Part shown: in pieces, positions 24,628 through 36,400 of the stretch
How the letters are laid out: each line of letters starts with the position of its first letter
How positions within the stretch are numbered: the first letter of the stretch is position 1
Source of the DNA: Paramyrothecium sp. XJ0827
Lineage: Eukaryota; Ascomycota; Sordariomycetes; Hypocreales; Stachybotryaceae
Direction of reading: 5' to 3'
DNA: 64,000 bases
Assembly: GCA_020881915.1 (NCBI GenBank)
Contig: JAJFPB010000004.1
Coordinates: 2,542,001-2,606,000, forward strand
Translations under genes and position numbers: made by a program
Notes under the pieces: model-generated
What the model was told of the DNA's origin: nothing
The model's input: only the letters and a program-made list of their open reading frames with translations
Database searches by the model: none

Positions 24628-25869
24628 ATGTCGCCTTCAATCGTTCCTGAGGTCGTCGACACCCCTCCCCGGGCCCCGACCCCCGTGCACGGCTTCGGCA
24701 CCCTTGCTGTGCACGCCGGCTCCCCCCACGACCCTGTCACCGGCGCCGTCATTGAGCCCATTTCACTCTCCACCACCTTTGCTCAGTCCGCGGTCGGCAA
24801 GCCCGTCGGAGAGTACGAGTACTCGCGATCCTCGAACCCCAACAGGACAAACTTCGAGACCGCCGTTGCCGCTCTTGAGCACGCCCGCTACGCCCTGGCC
24901 TTTTCCAGCGGCAGCGCCACCACGGCCACCATTCTCCAGAGCCTTGCTGCCGGCAGCCATGTCATCTCCGTCTCGGACGTGTACGGTGGCACCCACCGAT
25001 ACTTCACCCAGGTCGCAAAGGCCCACGGCGTCAAGGTCACCTTCACCCCTGAGATTGAGGTCGACATCAGCGAGCACATCACCGACGACACTCGCCTGAT
25101 CTGGATTGAGACCCCCAGCAACCCCACCCTGCGCCTAGTCGACATCCGATCTGTCGTTACCGAAGCCCACAAGCGCGGCGTTCTGGTTGTAGTTGACAAC
25201 ACCTTCCTGTCACCCTACGTCCAGAACCCCCTCGACCTCGGCGCCGACATCGTCGTCCACAGCGTTACCAAGTACATCAATGGTCACAGTGACGTTGTCA
25301 TGGGTGTTGCCGCTTTCAACAGTGACGAGCTCAAGTCCCGTCTGAGCTTCCTGCAAAATGCCATCGGCGCCGTCCCCTCGGCCTTCGACTCCTGGCTGGC
25401 CCACCGCGGTCTCAAGACCCTTCACCTTCGCGCGCGCGAGGCCTCCCGTAACGCCACTGCTGTCGCGGAGGCTCTCGAGGCGTCTCCCAACGTCATCGCC
25501 GTCAACTACCCTGGCCTCGACTCCCATCCCCACCGCCACATTGCGCGCAAGCAGCACCGCGACGGCATGGGTGGTGGTATGCTCTCGTTCCGCATTCGCG
25601 GCGGCCACGCTGCCGCTGAGCGCTTCTGCCAGCTCACCAAGATCTTCACCCTTGCCGAGAGTCTGGGCGGCGTGGAGAGCTTGGTCGAACTTCCCAGTAG
25701 CATGACCCACGCCGGTATTCCCAAGGACCAGCGCGAGGCCGTTGGTGTTTTCGACGACCTTGTGAGGATCAGCTGCGGAGTTGAGGAGGCTGAGGACCTG
25801 AAAAATGACGTGATCCAGGCCTTGGAGAAGGCTGTTGGTGCGGCTAAGAATGGGACCAATGGCGTTTAA
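24628..25869 (+). CDS. CYS3: Cystathionine gamma-lyase
   Basis: PLP enzyme that cleaves L-cystathionine to L-cysteine, 2-oxobutanoate and ammonia in reverse transsulfuration. Intronless, 413 residues, normal length. The start ATG (24628) follows an ACA-type leader, and the protein opens just before GFGTLAVHAGS, the conserved start of the Cys/Met-metabolism PLP fold. Visible signatures are EYEYSRSSNPNR (neighbouring-subunit phosphate binding), SGSATTATIL (cofactor phosphate loop), VVVDNTFLSPYVQNPL, the Schiff-base lysine Lys215 within SVTKYINGHSD, and LAESLGGVESLVELPSSMTH in the C-terminal domain. The last pattern is shared with gamma-synthases and other family members, so the lyase assignment rests on the overall resemblance to fungal Cys3. 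It is convergent with the F-box gene, 304 bp between stops. Confidence 0.95.
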   Translation: MSPSIVPEVVDTPPRAPTPVHGFGTLAVHAGSPHDPVTGAVIEPISLSTTFAQSAVGKPVGEYEYSRSSNPNRTNFETAVAALEHARYALAFSSGSATTATILQSLAAGSHVISVSDVYGGTHRYFTQVAKAHGVKVTFTPEIEVDISEHITDDTRLIWIETPSNPTLRLVDIRSVVTEAHKRGVLVVVDNTFLSPYVQNPLDLGADIVVHSVTKYINGHSDVVMGVAAFNSDELKSRLSFLQNAIGAVPSAFDSWLAHRGLKTLHLRAREASRNATAVAEALEASPNVIAVNYPGLDSHPHRHIARKQHRDGMGGGMLSFRIRGGHAAAERFCQLTKIFTLAESLGGVESLVELPSSMTHAGIPKDQREAVGVFDDLVRISCGVEEAEDLKNDVIQALEKAVGAAKNGTNGV

Positions 25870-26173
25870 GTGATCAATTATTTCCCTTTTTTTATACACA
25901 ACTCTAGAGCGGCGGGTTTCTTACTTATTCTCTCCCTTTGGAGAAGGCATTCCATCACAGGGTTAAAAGGCCAAGTCGGTCGTACAGACTTTGACGAGAT
26001 TCATGAATCGCGGGTGTGGCATGAGAGCGCAGGATATTATTTATCCCCAATAAGGGGACTCTGATTAGAAATGAAGATAATTCCTTTGGTCATAATTAAC
26101 TCCTTCGCGTACTATGTGACTTTTTCCAAGGTTGTTCGTGGGTATCTATTCATTATTAAAGCCTTCAGCCCGC

Positions 26174-27795
26174 TCATTCCGCCCTTCGTCTATGAATCTC
26201 ATTCATTCCTTCGCATGCTGTTTCTGCAATGTAATGCAACTCATCAAGAGTGTTGGTGTTGCAATTGGTGAACACGTCGTCTATGCTCTTCTGCCACTTC
26301 GAGGTGGTGTTCGCAACAGCTGTCTGGTATGCATTGGTGTCGTACTCGACAACTCCCATGGCCCGGGTTCGAGGAGTCAGCTGAAGGCTGAGATGATCGA
26401 AACTTGGATCCATCGCAAAGTATTCGACGGGATTCCCTGAAGAGGTCGGTGTTTGTCGGACACCAGTGACGATCTCAACGAAGCGCTGCGACAAGCTCCT
26501 TCCCAGGCCGCAAGGGTCGATCAGGTCGAAGTCCGGATGTGGAGATGTGTCCCCCACTTGATGAACATCTTCGCCCAGGTAGTGATCATACGCGAGAAAT
26601 GAAGCTCGGCAGATGCGCAGGTTGCGCGCCAAGGTCCGTAACGTCATGGCGACCCATCGACAGTCCTCCGTTGGTCTCTTGTTCGGGAGGCCAACCCAGA
26701 GCACCTTTGTAAGGTCCTCATTCCATTCTTCGGATTGTTCTGTCTTTAGATAGACCTCGTTGAGGTAGAGCTCCTGAAGGGTGGGGCCGAAATTATCAGC
26801 GAACTTTGTAAAGGCGTCAGGATCAAGTTCGATTCGCTTCAGCTCCAAACGCGTCAGATTCGACAGGATGACTCGCGGGGCCGGCAGGGCATGTGCTCTC
26901 CATTCTTCAATTGGCATTTGCCATGACTTTGTCTGCTTCAAACCGCGTGGCGGTCGGTCCTCGTGATCCGCACCCACTAGACACAAACTCTTGAGAAGTT
27001 GGGCATCCTCAATCAGGTTCCAGAGGCAGACGCCAAAGAGACCTACACGTAAAGGTTCGAACTCGTATCGACGAATGGTCAAAACTAGGTGCTCGAGTAA
27101 CTGAACAACCCTCATAATATTCATCACATCGACGGGATTGGTCCACAGGCGGCAAATGGCAACGTCGGTCACATTCTCCAGCACCATTGTATTCAACTGA
27201 GCAGACTCCTCCTCGGGCCGGTTCGCAAATGCCTTCAAGGTGATTGCGAGAACTCGAGTGGCGGCATTGCAATGGCTGCCTACCAACTGAAATGGCAGAT
27301 TCAAACGCAGCCGGTCAACATCGCAGCAAGCCGATAATAGAGTACCCAGGGTACTAAGATACTCTTCTTCGGTGAACGACGACTCGCCCATGCAGTACTT
27401 GCTCTGTAAAGCATGGCAAAACTCGATCATGGAAGGCGCTCGTGAAAAAACACTATTCAGGAACTCAACTTCCACTTGAAGGATGGCATTAGTTGAGCTC
27501 TGAGGTAAGTCCAGTGGTTGAATGACTTACTCTCATCCCGCAGCACCATGAGGTCAATGTAGAGACTCTTGCAATGCGGCCCGATAGTGTTCAGTGCATC
27601 CAGGTGCGGACGGGTATGTGAGCTTGTTTTGCTCAAACGTGAAAACTCGAGACCCAGGGTGCGGCATGCGTAAGGCTTCAAGGTCTCGTCGAACATACGG
27701 CATACTAGCCGAAGCCGAAGCACATCATTCTTGGATCCACACTCGACGCAATGCACGAGAACGGCATCGACCAGTTCTCGCGGTAGGCGGTCCAT
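26174..27795 (-). CDS. F-box protein with leucine-rich C-terminal region
   Basis: Two exons (27531-27795 and 26174-27474) are joined across a 56 bp intron with GTAAGT donor, giving 521 residues. The N-terminus has an F-box-like motif, MDRLPRELVDAVLVH followed by LRLVCRMFDETLKPY (residues 1-45), which in the family binds Skp1 and makes the protein a substrate adaptor of an SCF ubiquitin ligase. The rest contains leucine-spaced segments such as NLTRLELKRIELDPD and LQELYLNEVYL, resembling irregular leucine-rich repeats used for substrate recognition. Substrate and orthology are unknown; such F-box genes are numerous and fast-evolving in fungi. The second exon has no ATG near its start and depends on the splice. 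Failure to splice would leave a 112-residue F-box-only product. Confidence 0.85.
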
Positions 27796-28501
27796 CTCAC
27801 TTGTGGTGTTTCAAGGGATACACTGAGTGCCCCGGCCGGGTCCTGCACTGGTCCCGATTTTATGGTAGATCTAAAGGTGAGATTGCGAAAATTGAATCAA
27901 AAGCCCAGCTTCTCGTGAGAAACTTGACCTTCAGACATGTCCTTGGTTTCGGAGAACTTCACACATCGTTGACCTGATTAGCGAGACAGGGTTCGTCGAT
28001 CTGTCATTGAGGAGGAAGGGCACTTGATATCAATACGAAAAGGGTCCCTCTTAGTTGCAGCCTCATAGATGTGGAGATAGAGTGGTGAAGTTGGAAACAT
28101 GTCAAACGAAATAAGGTCGAAGTTGAGAAGCAGCCTGTTTGTCTGCTTAGTCAGTGCTCATCTAAGGTAGGTGGTAACACCAAGGACAACATAGGGTAAG
28201 GTAGCAGATCACAGGCCATTTACAATAACTCTTTTTATTATTCCATGTTATAAATTTGTAGTTTTATAGGCCGTCAGGTCCGATGGGTGCATTCTGCTGA
28301 CCAGGCACGTCCTTTTCACATCATAAGAAAATATGCGGAGAAGCAGAGCAATCGACGAAGCTGAGAGCAGAAAAACCCATCCTCCCCCCATAACAATCGG
28401 CTCACAACTCGGTGGAGGCTTAAAGAAGCCCTGGTACGGGTAAACCATGTTGCGAAGTGCGTTTTATTTTGGTGGTTGCTATCGATCAAGAAATTGCCCG
28501 T
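27796..28501. other. Intergenic, F-box promoter and 3' flank of small membrane gene
   Basis: No gene recognised. It separates two genes on the same strand. A short AGGTAGG/GGTAAGGTA repeat patch lies at 28163-28203. Confidence 0.6.
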
Positions 28502-29119
28502 TCACCGTATCAATTTGTCGGTGAAGTAACCTGTGGTGAATGCGTAGACAGCCTTGTGCAATAGATCTATGATCTGTTCGTTCACCGGCCACGTCCTACT
28601 CCTAGTCAGTTCACTGTGCGCTCCCATCCTCTTCCTATCAATTGTTCTTCCACAGTTCGTGGGGATTGAACTCACCAAGGGGGCGCACCAACGCCCGTCC
28701 AGTTCTCCAAAGTCTGGTCAATCATCAATCGGATCCCTATGAACATAAAATCGCTGAACGGCCCTCTGAGTCCATAAGATGTCATGAAAGCCCGAATAAC
28801 GCCTGCCAGAGCCCCTTGGCCGTAGTGCATTGCCATATTTAGACGCCACATCTCCCCGTCAGTCTGCGGAGAGGCCGATATCAAGCTACTCAGCGTCTTA
28901 CCCGGGACAAGAGAGTTCGGGCGCGAGGTGAAGTATTGCTCTATCTTCTCGGCCATCGTCATTCTAAGTCTACTCTCAGTATCAAGGATACAACTGCGAT
29001 GGGTGAAGGCCAACCTACGCAGCAACGCCGGCGATACCAGCACCACACCCGTAGAGGAACAACGTGCCAATTGGCATGGCCGCCTTCGGGGCGCCGGGTA
29101 TGGAGGAGCGCTCAGGCAT
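28502..29119 (-). CDS. Small multi-pass membrane protein, three exons, uncharacterised
   Basis: Exons 29019-29119, 28676-28963 and 28502-28595 with introns of 55 bp and 80 bp give 160 residues. Both junctions keep phase, and the last exon adds WTWPVNEQIIDLLHKAVYAF, which continues the conserved-looking GVGAPPW at the end of exon 2 and then stops. This is the main reason to trust the model. Hydrophobic segments lie at about 17-36 (glycine-rich), 76-95, 103-116 and 142-155. The motifs RPNSLVPGKTL, YGLRGPFSDF and DQTLEN resemble a family of uncharacterised fungal small membrane proteins; this is recollection of a pattern, not a search result. The function and membrane are unknown. No single open frame covers the gene, so simple ORF finding misses it. 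Confidence 0.75.
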
Positions 29120-32100
29120 TAATGCTTTTATTGTATTTAAAACTTGGTTGATTTAGTTGTCGATAATCGTTCAGTCCAAAAGCCGGTCTCTTTTCTTTTT
29201 GTCGGTGATGGAACGGTAGGATCACACTGTAGTCGCGACGGTAAACGTTATATATGTATGAGGTCACGATCGTGTAAGTGCATGAATCACCAATGACGTT
29301 ATAGGCGGCTCGTGTAGGGCAACACGCCCGGATTTACCCCCAGTTGCACCTGCTCGGGGTTATCAACTGCAACTACGAGAAGATTGATCATGCTCCCGAT
29401 CTATATCGTCTACTGAATGGCTATCGGGATATAGCAACATGTGCCGTCAAAGGGGGCCTTGCTTCGGCCGTGCTAGCTAGACTACCCTGGACACGCCTGC
29501 GACATGTGTTGTTCGGATTGTGAGCACCAGTGTCAGCAATGCACGCAGTACGCAGTTTTGATGCTATGTCTGATCTATAGAGGTTGGTATGGCTGCATCG
29601 GGCGTGTTCACTTGGTTGAGCATGGAACAAGGTCGGGTACACATCGATGTCGTGGAAAATGCGGATGTGGCAGCCGACCCAGACGTGCAAAGGCTGTCCG
29701 GCATGGCCTACACAAAAACGTCGGTAAAAGCCTTTCTTACGTTGAGCATTTCGTTTTCTGCATTGGCAACCCCATTCGTGCCACATATGCAAACCCAATA
29801 CGAAGTAGGTAACTCAATCCAGCTAGTCGACGCAATACGAACTCCAACGTTACAATCAGTGGCCACACCGTACCAGAGGCCGAGCCTGCCCACGGGCCGA
29901 GACCGACGGGATGCGAAGATACTCATGTTTGGTGTTCTGGCAGGAACTTGGAGAGATGCTAGGATGATAACGGGCGACAAAAAGTATGGTTGCGCCAAAT
30001 GCAGGCAGACACCCTGGCGAAGACAAACGAACGAAACGATAGCAAACGAAACATATGGGCAACGCGTGGTAGGCGACCGGCTGCAGCACTGGGTGTGTGC
30101 TCTGTAGAGTCACAACACAAGACATATTTCAAAAGTCCATAGAACATAACATTTGACAATCGCCGAGGTGCAACTATTGCTTAAAGCGGTAGGACTTAGT
30201 ACCGGCAACCTGGATGAATATACGCCAGGTAGCAATAATGGAGAAGAGCACAAGTCGATGTGGGTCTCGACTGTTTGCCGGTGGTGCGAGGGAAGCAAAC
30301 TCACAAAGAACCCGCGCTATTTAAGACAATGTCATGGATGGTGGCTTGACCAGCTTCATGGGAGGACCATCCACTAACTTAGGCTAGAACTGTCGCAAGC
30401 GGGATTTGAAGACTTTACTACAGCAGAACGTCGTAGGCTCCGCTGATGGGAGGAACACGGGAATTCTGCATTGGGCACTTGCGATCGACCGGGGAAAAAG
30501 AGACTGAAAAAGGCGGAAGTAAATGCCGACTCTGACGAGAGACGGCAAGAAAGAGGTTGGGACGGGAGATTGACCAAACCGATACCAAGATCGGCCAACG
30601 AGTTGTTTGGAGACTGCAGCTCTTCACCAAGTGAAGTAACGCAAGATTAGGCCCTTGTCAAGCGAGGAGAATATGCGGAGACGCAATTGGCAAAAATGAT
30701 TGGCGGCGGGTACTTGCAGTTTTCCGTGCCTAAAGCCGAAGGGTAGTGGAGGTCGTCGGGAAGCGCTAGGCACGTCTCATGATAGTCGAACTCTTCATGC
30801 CGGATTGGCCCGCGTCCAATATTTTTGAAGCCGACAGAGTTTCGAAAACTGATGTGCGTAACCGTGACTAGATGAACAATTTAGAGCAAACCACCCGCGT
30901 CCTTTCATCGTTGTCATTTATTAACATGTTGGCGTTTGGTCGGGAGGCGCGCACAGGGGTACTGAGAATCCCTGCCCATTGACGGACTCTAAGCGAACAA
31001 CCCTGGCCATGGAGAAGAAAAGCAAAATCCCATCACGATCCCATGCAAGGACCGATTGGGTTGGCTAAAGGTCAGCACCGCTGAGAACAGTGGACACTGG
31101 AGAACGTAGGATGCAGTTCTTCTACTGTGGAGACGAACGGTTTGCACAGCCGCGTGCGGCGTGGGTCGTATCGGGTCGTGTCTGTGCTTTCCGTAGCGCG
31201 TGAAGATACATGCACATGACGATGATGACGCTGTTGATGAAGATAGTAGAGGTGCCAAGCATCGTGAAAGGATCTTTTCTGCCCTTAGTTGATTTGATGG
31301 CGGAACACAGAAGGGGGGGAGGGCCCATTGGAGCGAGCCCAACAGTGCTTGGGGCGGGCTTGGCTTCATCAAAGTTCCTGCCCGTCGCCTCCGAAACCAG
31401 TTCCTCCGAAATTGATTCAAATTTCCCCTCTGCGAGGGGTTGTTATCTGTCTCAAATCCCGCTGGCTGGGGAATGGGTCCTGGGCTTGGCTGGCACGCGC
31501 TTTTGGATGAATCTGGTTCAGATGAGAGTCAGGACGGACATTGTCATGGCTTTCGGTGCTAGAGGCCAGCCATGGTCGACGACGGATTGCGCTTCTTCTT
31601 TTGCGGCATCCATCTCCCTCGGTGGATGGAGGAAGACGCGGACGCGCGGGCCATCGCGTCGCAGGCACAGCAGAGCGAAGAAGAGCAGCCAATAGTCCGT
31701 ATCAAGAGGGTCTTCTCGGGCTGGGCGCGCAAATGTTGATTTTGCTGGCCCCACCTCGCTCGAGGGCGCCAAGTACTAGCAGGTACCCGTGTGGGAAGGA
31801 TTCGGCTTGGTTTGGGTAGCGATCGGGGCCTGCAGACACCTGCAGAGACTTAGTTTGTGGTTGCCGAAGGACGGTTGCAATGCCAAGCCGCCAGCTAGTC
31901 CGCAGGGGGACTAGCCCGGCCGAGATGGTGTCTGACCTTTTTGGCACTATCATCGTGGACCTGCACCGGACCTGGAGCTTCCAAACAATCGCATCCATCC
32001 TTGGGGCGGCCCAGCTCGACAGGGACGGCTACGGATGCCGTATCAACCAGCTCTGTGCATGCCGAGCAGTGCCTTCGCCTGGCAATGAATGGCTGCTCTC

Positions 32101-32718
32101 TTCCACGAGTGGCAAAACCAAGCCTCACCGGCGCCGGCCGTGGACCAATGGCGGTGTTGCTCCGGAGACAGATAGAGATCCAGATCCAGAGGTTGGGCAA
32201 TTAGATCGAAACCAAAGCCGCCAGGCCAGGTAAATTGCCGCTTCCCGATACCCTGCCCTTCCTCTTTGCGATGTGACCGTACTAGGAATTCCCTGCGCCG
32301 GGCATCCCCTTCCTTGCCTTGTCTGTTCCCAACCGCCCAGGTGCCTCACCTTGCCTCGCCTTTGCCTTGCCTTGCCTTCTTTTCCTTTCCTTTCCAAACC
32401 AATTCTAAACCAAACCCCCCTCCCTCCCCACCTTCCCCTTCACATTGCTCTCACCCTGGCCTGGCGGTGGACCGAGCTCGCCTGCCCTGACCTTACATCA
32501 CCTCGCCTTATTACACCGACGCCCCAACCTCTCCGTCCTCATCCTCTCCAAACTTCACCCACCACATAAACAAACAGCATCGTCAGCTTCCCCCGTGCAT
32601 TCTCAGTGCCTTTGCATCTTCCAGCGACCCAGCACTTAGCACACTCAACTCCTCCCAGCCGTTGATCCCCTGGTGCTTATCTTTATTATCCACATCAACC
32701 GCTTCGAAAATCGTCACG
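29120..32718. other. 3.6 kb intergenic, no supported gene
   Basis: Several open frames up to 172 codons exist on both strands but show no domain, signal peptide or splice-supported continuation. The right end (about 32300-32700) is strongly pyrimidine-rich on the plus strand and is the promoter and leader of the GPI-protein gene. Confidence 0.6.
32308..32397 (+). repeat. CCTTG/TTTCC pyrimidine repeat before the GPI-protein gene
   Basis: Repeated CTTGC and TTTCC units, followed by further C/T-rich sequence to about 32580. It lies about 320-410 bp upstream of the start codon and reads as the usual fungal promoter pyrimidine tract. Confidence 0.6.
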
Positions 32719-33421
32719 ATGCGTTCCGCTATTGTCTTCGCTCTGGCCGCCGCCGCCGGCGTTTCTTCCCAGGAGGTTCCCACCTATAACAGCACCCTCG
32801 ACATGGAGATCAACCCCGGCACTGTCCAGCCTCCATCTCGTCTCGGTAAGTCCTTGCTATGCAGCCTCCGTCGCTCGCAGGAGCGCGCTATCGCGACACC
32901 CGATCAGCAGACTGATAATTTTGCTAGCTGAAATGTGTACTGCTCAGTGGAACAGCTGCAGGCTTCTTTGCGACAACGACACCGAAGAAAACGAATGCGA
33001 GGATAGTGACCTATCCTACTCGTGCACCTGCAGAAGCAACAGCTCAGCTCCTGGTCTGCAATACTACTCTCAGACGATGCCCACCTTGATCTGCCAGGAA
33101 TTGTTCAGCCAGTGCAACACCCAGTATGTCGGCAATGCCCGTGCACAGAGTGCCTGCGAGGAGAACATTTTCAGCAAGTGCGACGACCTCCCTGCTCCCC
33201 CCGCTGCCTCGACCGACGACGATGAGGACGACGAGAGTTCCAGCACTAGCACTGCTGCCTCCCAAACCTCGGCACCTACTGAGGCGCCCAACGGTGACGT
33301 CCAGAACGAGGACAGCGTCACAACTACCAGCTCTGACGGATTCGCCGCCCCTACTCTTGCTCCTGCTGGTAACGGTGTTGCTGCCATCGCTGCCATCGGT
33401 GTGCTTGCCTACCTCATCTGA
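32719..33421 (+). CDS. GPI-anchored cysteine-rich cell-surface protein (DUF7707-like)
   Basis: Exons 32719-32845 and 32928-33421 are separated by an 82 bp intron, giving 206 residues. The N-terminus MRSAIVFALAAAAGVSSQ is a clean signal peptide, cleaved near residue 17-18. The folded part (about 40-130) has ten cysteines at 46, 53, 57, 66, 75, 77, 98, 105, 119 and 127, with CTAQWNSC and LICQELFSQC resembling the fungal DUF7707 family. An Asp/Glu then Ser/Thr-rich stretch (about 135-180) looks like an O-glycosylated stalk. The hydrophobic tail from about residue 187 to the C-terminus follows small residues and fits a GPI attachment signal. Predicted location is plasma membrane or cell wall; molecular role unknown. 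The intron is required because the unspliced frame breaks between signal peptide and domain. Confidence 0.9.
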
Positions 33422-36400
33422 GGAAGGATGCGCGCTTCCGGGCACCGCGCAGGTCTTGGGAATCACCAAGCGCATATGGTACATTACGGCTTCCTCCTGA
33501 TCACAGGAATCTGCCCAACCGTTTTTGCTTCTTGCGTAACCGGCCACTTAGCCTTTCTAAGAAGTGTACTTTTGTTTTTCTCGCTCTCTTTTGACATACG
33601 CAAATTATACCATTGACGAAGTACGGATGATGGAACGAGGTGGTGGGGTGATCTGACTGCTCCCGAACGTTGGTAATGAGAGGACTGCACAAGTTCCGTG
33701 ATGATGACGCAGTGTGTGTTGCGAAGCATCATATGAATTGTGCCCGTGCCATGTTATCATATGGCATTGGGGTGAGGTAGAGCGGGATTGGGAGGCTAGG
33801 TCAGAAGAAAACAGGCAAATAGATATGATTCACGTCATGACTCCATACCCGGTGCCAAGTGTTAGATGACCCAGTTTGCGAAACATGTGCCCAAGGGAGC
33901 GCAAAGCTCTACCAAGAGGTTACACTGCCGAGATTCTCCATGCAGCCTCATCTATATCTGCATAAGGTAGGTCACGTAGCCCGACGTCCAATCGTCATGC
34001 CGCAAATGGTGCTCCAGGATTGCTTCTGAACAGCTGACACTAGTCGCATCTGAAGTTCGATCTGATTTCCAGGTTTCGCTGCAACACCCAACACGTTCAT
34101 CACAGGACGCTAGTTGTCAATCTGGAGTGTGTTGGCGGTTGACATCTCCGCCCCCAACGCAGACTGTAATGTAACCCACCGGAGCTTTGGGCACGATCTT
34201 GCATCGTTACACGAGCCTCAAGGGGCGGCGGAGAGAAGCTTGTTGTTCATGTGTGAACATTCTACAAAATGCAACCCAAAACCTGTGACGCTTGCCATTG
34301 CGGCCCGTTTCAGCACGGGAGCAGCGGCGCAACCATCTTATGCATTAGCTGCGTGGACAAATCCGCGTCGAGGCCCTTCAGTTCTCCATCGATGTGATCG
34401 AGATTGGAACAGCCAAAAGCACAGTGGCGAAAGCGTCTTTGGCGACAACATATGTGACAAAATTAGATCGTGTTGTGAAGGAGCGAAGTGGTAGAACCAA
34501 GTGTTCTTAGCCCTCAGCCAACAGCATCGACCGTGAGGATTCCATCCGTCAATTTTGCGACTCCATGTTGAGGCAAATCCTTGTAGGCTTTATATGTGAT
34601 GCGGTGGTTGCCCCCCCTTGGGTTCGTGGTGACGTGCCTCGTTCATTAACCATTACAGACAAGCGCTGGAATGGATAGGCTTTCCACTCCGAGTTCTCCA
34701 ACGTGGAACCAAATACTGCGTTTTGGAAGGAACAGCGAATGATTCTCTCCGTTATTGTGAAAGACGACAACACAGGCCGTGATGCTTCCATTTGAGTAAT
34801 CCTCTGCTCGCATACTCGTGGACGGACCGAGTTGTCGGACAAGCTTTAAAGGGATGCTGGCCTGTTCTGAATTGCGAACCTCGTGAAGTTATGAGGGAGA
34901 CATGGATAACCCGACAAACAGGAGTACTTCCAGACGTTCTCATGGAGACATGCGTGTTGGGGAGCTAGTGCTGGCAAGAACACACTGAATATCATGTATT
35001 CGACGTCTTGTATTCTACTATGGCCATTCTAAGGGGCTCGACTAATACCTCCCTAAAGAGTGTAACAGATTGATCATATGAGCAGTCTCGCATTCGCTGG
35101 CATTTCGGGGAAACTGCTATAGGCAGAAACCCTCTCAGAGGACATATGAGCCTACATTCTACCCTCGTCCCAGCCATGCTCGATGACCGACACGCAAGAG
35201 ATAGGGAAAAGGGTTTCACGATAATAATGGCCATCGTCCCAACATGCTCGGTAGTGCCTAGATGAAAGGTAAAATTTCACAAGCAGTCCTGGCGAACCAG
35301 CCTAGCTTCTCCGAAAAAAGGCCCACGATGCTTCAAAAGCTGGCATGGCTATGTCGACCGCCAGAAGCTATCACAATGAACGCTTCGTAGCCAAACAAAA
35401 ACTGCTACCCACAATATCTTTTCGAAAACTGGCCCTTTAACGCCGAGAATAGGTGTTTATCACTTTGAGGACACGGAAAAGCCTGCTACAAGTCAGGCCA
35501 TTTGCTACTCTAAGAGTGTTGTCGTGATGAGAGAATCCAGCAGAATCTTCATGGAGGGACAGTGTTTCACCACGGCCTCGGAAAAGGTTCTATCCACAAT
35601 ATTCTTCTATCGATCCAGAGAGTTGAGGGGCTGAGATGTAACAAGCAGCCTTGCGACTGAATAGTAATATCCTTGACTGTCTCCATCATGCCTGGGCCAA
35701 GCAAGCAGCAATGGATATATCACCAGTTCAGTTTTGCAAGCACGGGGCAAGACAAAGATATTCGATTATGAATAGTAGTAATAAAAGAGTTTTCCGTCGC
35801 CAATGTGTAATAACACAGATATATAAGAGGTTTGACAACACTCGAAAAGCCCAGGCGACAGCTACAAGAAATCAAGGTGGGCATGCTTTTGCAACGCCAC
35901 CAGGAACGGGCACTGAAGGTGTTGTCTGGTTATTTCCTCGCGCGTCACTTTTGAATCACATCTCATCTCTATACCGACTGATGTGCCTTCTTCTAGTAAC
36001 CTAATAGCCGCCGACGCCATCGACGTTGGACATGCTTAAAAGCAGCCGTTGATCATATCACGTGTCGAATGGTGCAGTAGATTCGTATCGGCCACGGCGA
36101 GGATGGTAAGAACGAGGTTCACACTAACGAATACAACGTACAATAACTAACCCACAACGTGGGAACTTGTGTTGTATCTAGGTCTTCGGCGGATGCAAAC
36201 CAGGAGTCCGCTCACACACAGCATTGGATTGATGCTGGAACACAACTTCTACGCTGCGATTTTCTTGTTCGTCAAAACGTCGCTCGAACTGGGACGTAGC
36301 GCCTCTGCAGGTGAGATCCTACCAATGGCGTGGTGTTTGTCCTCCATGAGGAATGGATCCATGGTGACATGTGGAAGCATTCTCAACTAAGAACGTAGCG

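Noticed and set aside
29589..30107. 172-codon plus-strand open frame
   Set aside because: No domain, no promoter-like tract in front, and a competing open frame on the other strand; consistent with chance.
31518..31772. Minus-strand frame with a short hydrophobic stretch (YWLLFFALLCLRR)
   Set aside because: No supported upstream or downstream exon could be joined in phase, and no family was recognised.
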